This document shows, in pieces, positions 5,613 through 5,716 of a stretch of 5,716 nt of DNA. A program made the position numbers and the translations under genes. Source of the DNA: Dehalococcoidia bacterium UBA4060 (GTDB lineage Bacteria > Chloroflexota > Dehalococcoidia > GIF9 > UBA5629); assembly GCA_002383665.1 (NCBI GenBank), contig DFZI01000074.1:1829-7544 (forward strand), given 5' to 3'. Numbering within the stretch: the stretch's first letter is position 1; each line of letters begins with the position of its first letter. Under the pieces are notes generated by a model. It had not been told where the DNA came from, did not search any database, and saw nothing but the letters and a program-made list of their open reading frames with translations.

Positions 5613-5716
5613 ATGGAGATTATACCCGCCATAGACCTGAAGGGCGGTAGATGCGTCCGCCTCTACCAGGGCGACTACAGCAGGGAGACGGTCTTCTCGC
5701 AAGACCCGGTAGCTAC
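5613..5716 (+). CDS. hisA: HisA, ProFAR isomerase, N-terminal 34 residues (3' end beyond window)
   Basis: The product begins MEIIPAIDLKGGRCVRLYQG, the highly conserved first strand and loop of the HisA (beta-alpha)8 barrel. HisA performs the Amadori rearrangement of ProFAR to PRFAR in cytoplasmic histidine biosynthesis. Asp8, the N-terminal catalytic aspartate, is present in 'PAIDL', and the 'GGRCVRL' loop that helps hold phosphate follows. HisF starts similarly, but the 'IPAIDLKGGRCVRL' wording is that of HisA. The ATG at 5613 lies 1 bp after the CoA-transferase stop (TAA 5609-5611), and GAGAGG inside the upstream gene (5597-5602) supplies a ribosome binding site 10 nt away. The gene therefore probably depends on the upstream promoter and may be coupled to translation of the upstream frame. 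It is cut by the right edge. Confidence 0.93.
   Translation, partial: MEIIPAIDLKGGRCVRLYQGDYSRETVFSQDPVA

Overview
The window looks like a piece of a bacterial chromosome with no phage, transposon, tRNA, rRNA or CRISPR signature. Gene content is housekeeping (DNA polymerase sliding clamp, the start of a histidine biosynthesis gene) mixed with accessory or divergent genes (a PlsY-family protein, a secreted repeat protein, a VapBC toxin-antitoxin pair, a class III CoA-transferase, a HEAT-repeat protein). An isolated dnaN with no dnaA or recF beside it, a divergent extra-looking plsY, a CaiB/BaiF CoA-transferase and a secreted protein with 'VAVKDGY-PGF' type beta domains together resemble Chloroflexota of the class Dehalococcoidia. 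That assignment is an inference from gene flavour and was not tested by a search.

Layout. On the left, a HEAT-repeat gene (minus strand, running off the left edge) and a plsY-like gene (plus) diverge from a roughly 145-180 bp spacer holding one sigma-70-type promoter for each. The plsY-like gene converges on a minus-strand gene for a secreted protein built of two related beta domains. Divergent from that gene is a vapB-vapC operon (plus) with its own promoter and overlapping reading frames. The vapBC operon converges, across an AT-rich 219 bp gap, on dnaN (minus). dnaN and a CoA-transferase gene (plus) diverge from a 150 bp spacer with a promoter in each direction. hisA begins 1 bp after the CoA-transferase stop codon, so the two probably share a transcript. 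hisA runs off the right edge.

The most notable points are in the CoA-transferase and the plsY-like gene. The CoA-transferase is split by a +1 frame change at a run of seven Ts; six Ts would give a continuous 392-residue protein. Independently, the aspartate that carries the covalent intermediate in this family is a glycine. The PlsY-like protein keeps the family's fold and several glycines but has lost key residues in all three conserved motifs. The secreted protein is an internal duplication in which the second copy carries an extra segment of about 46 residues. I see no new multi-gene system; these are single-gene oddities in an otherwise ordinary region. No stretch longer than 300 bases lacks a gene.
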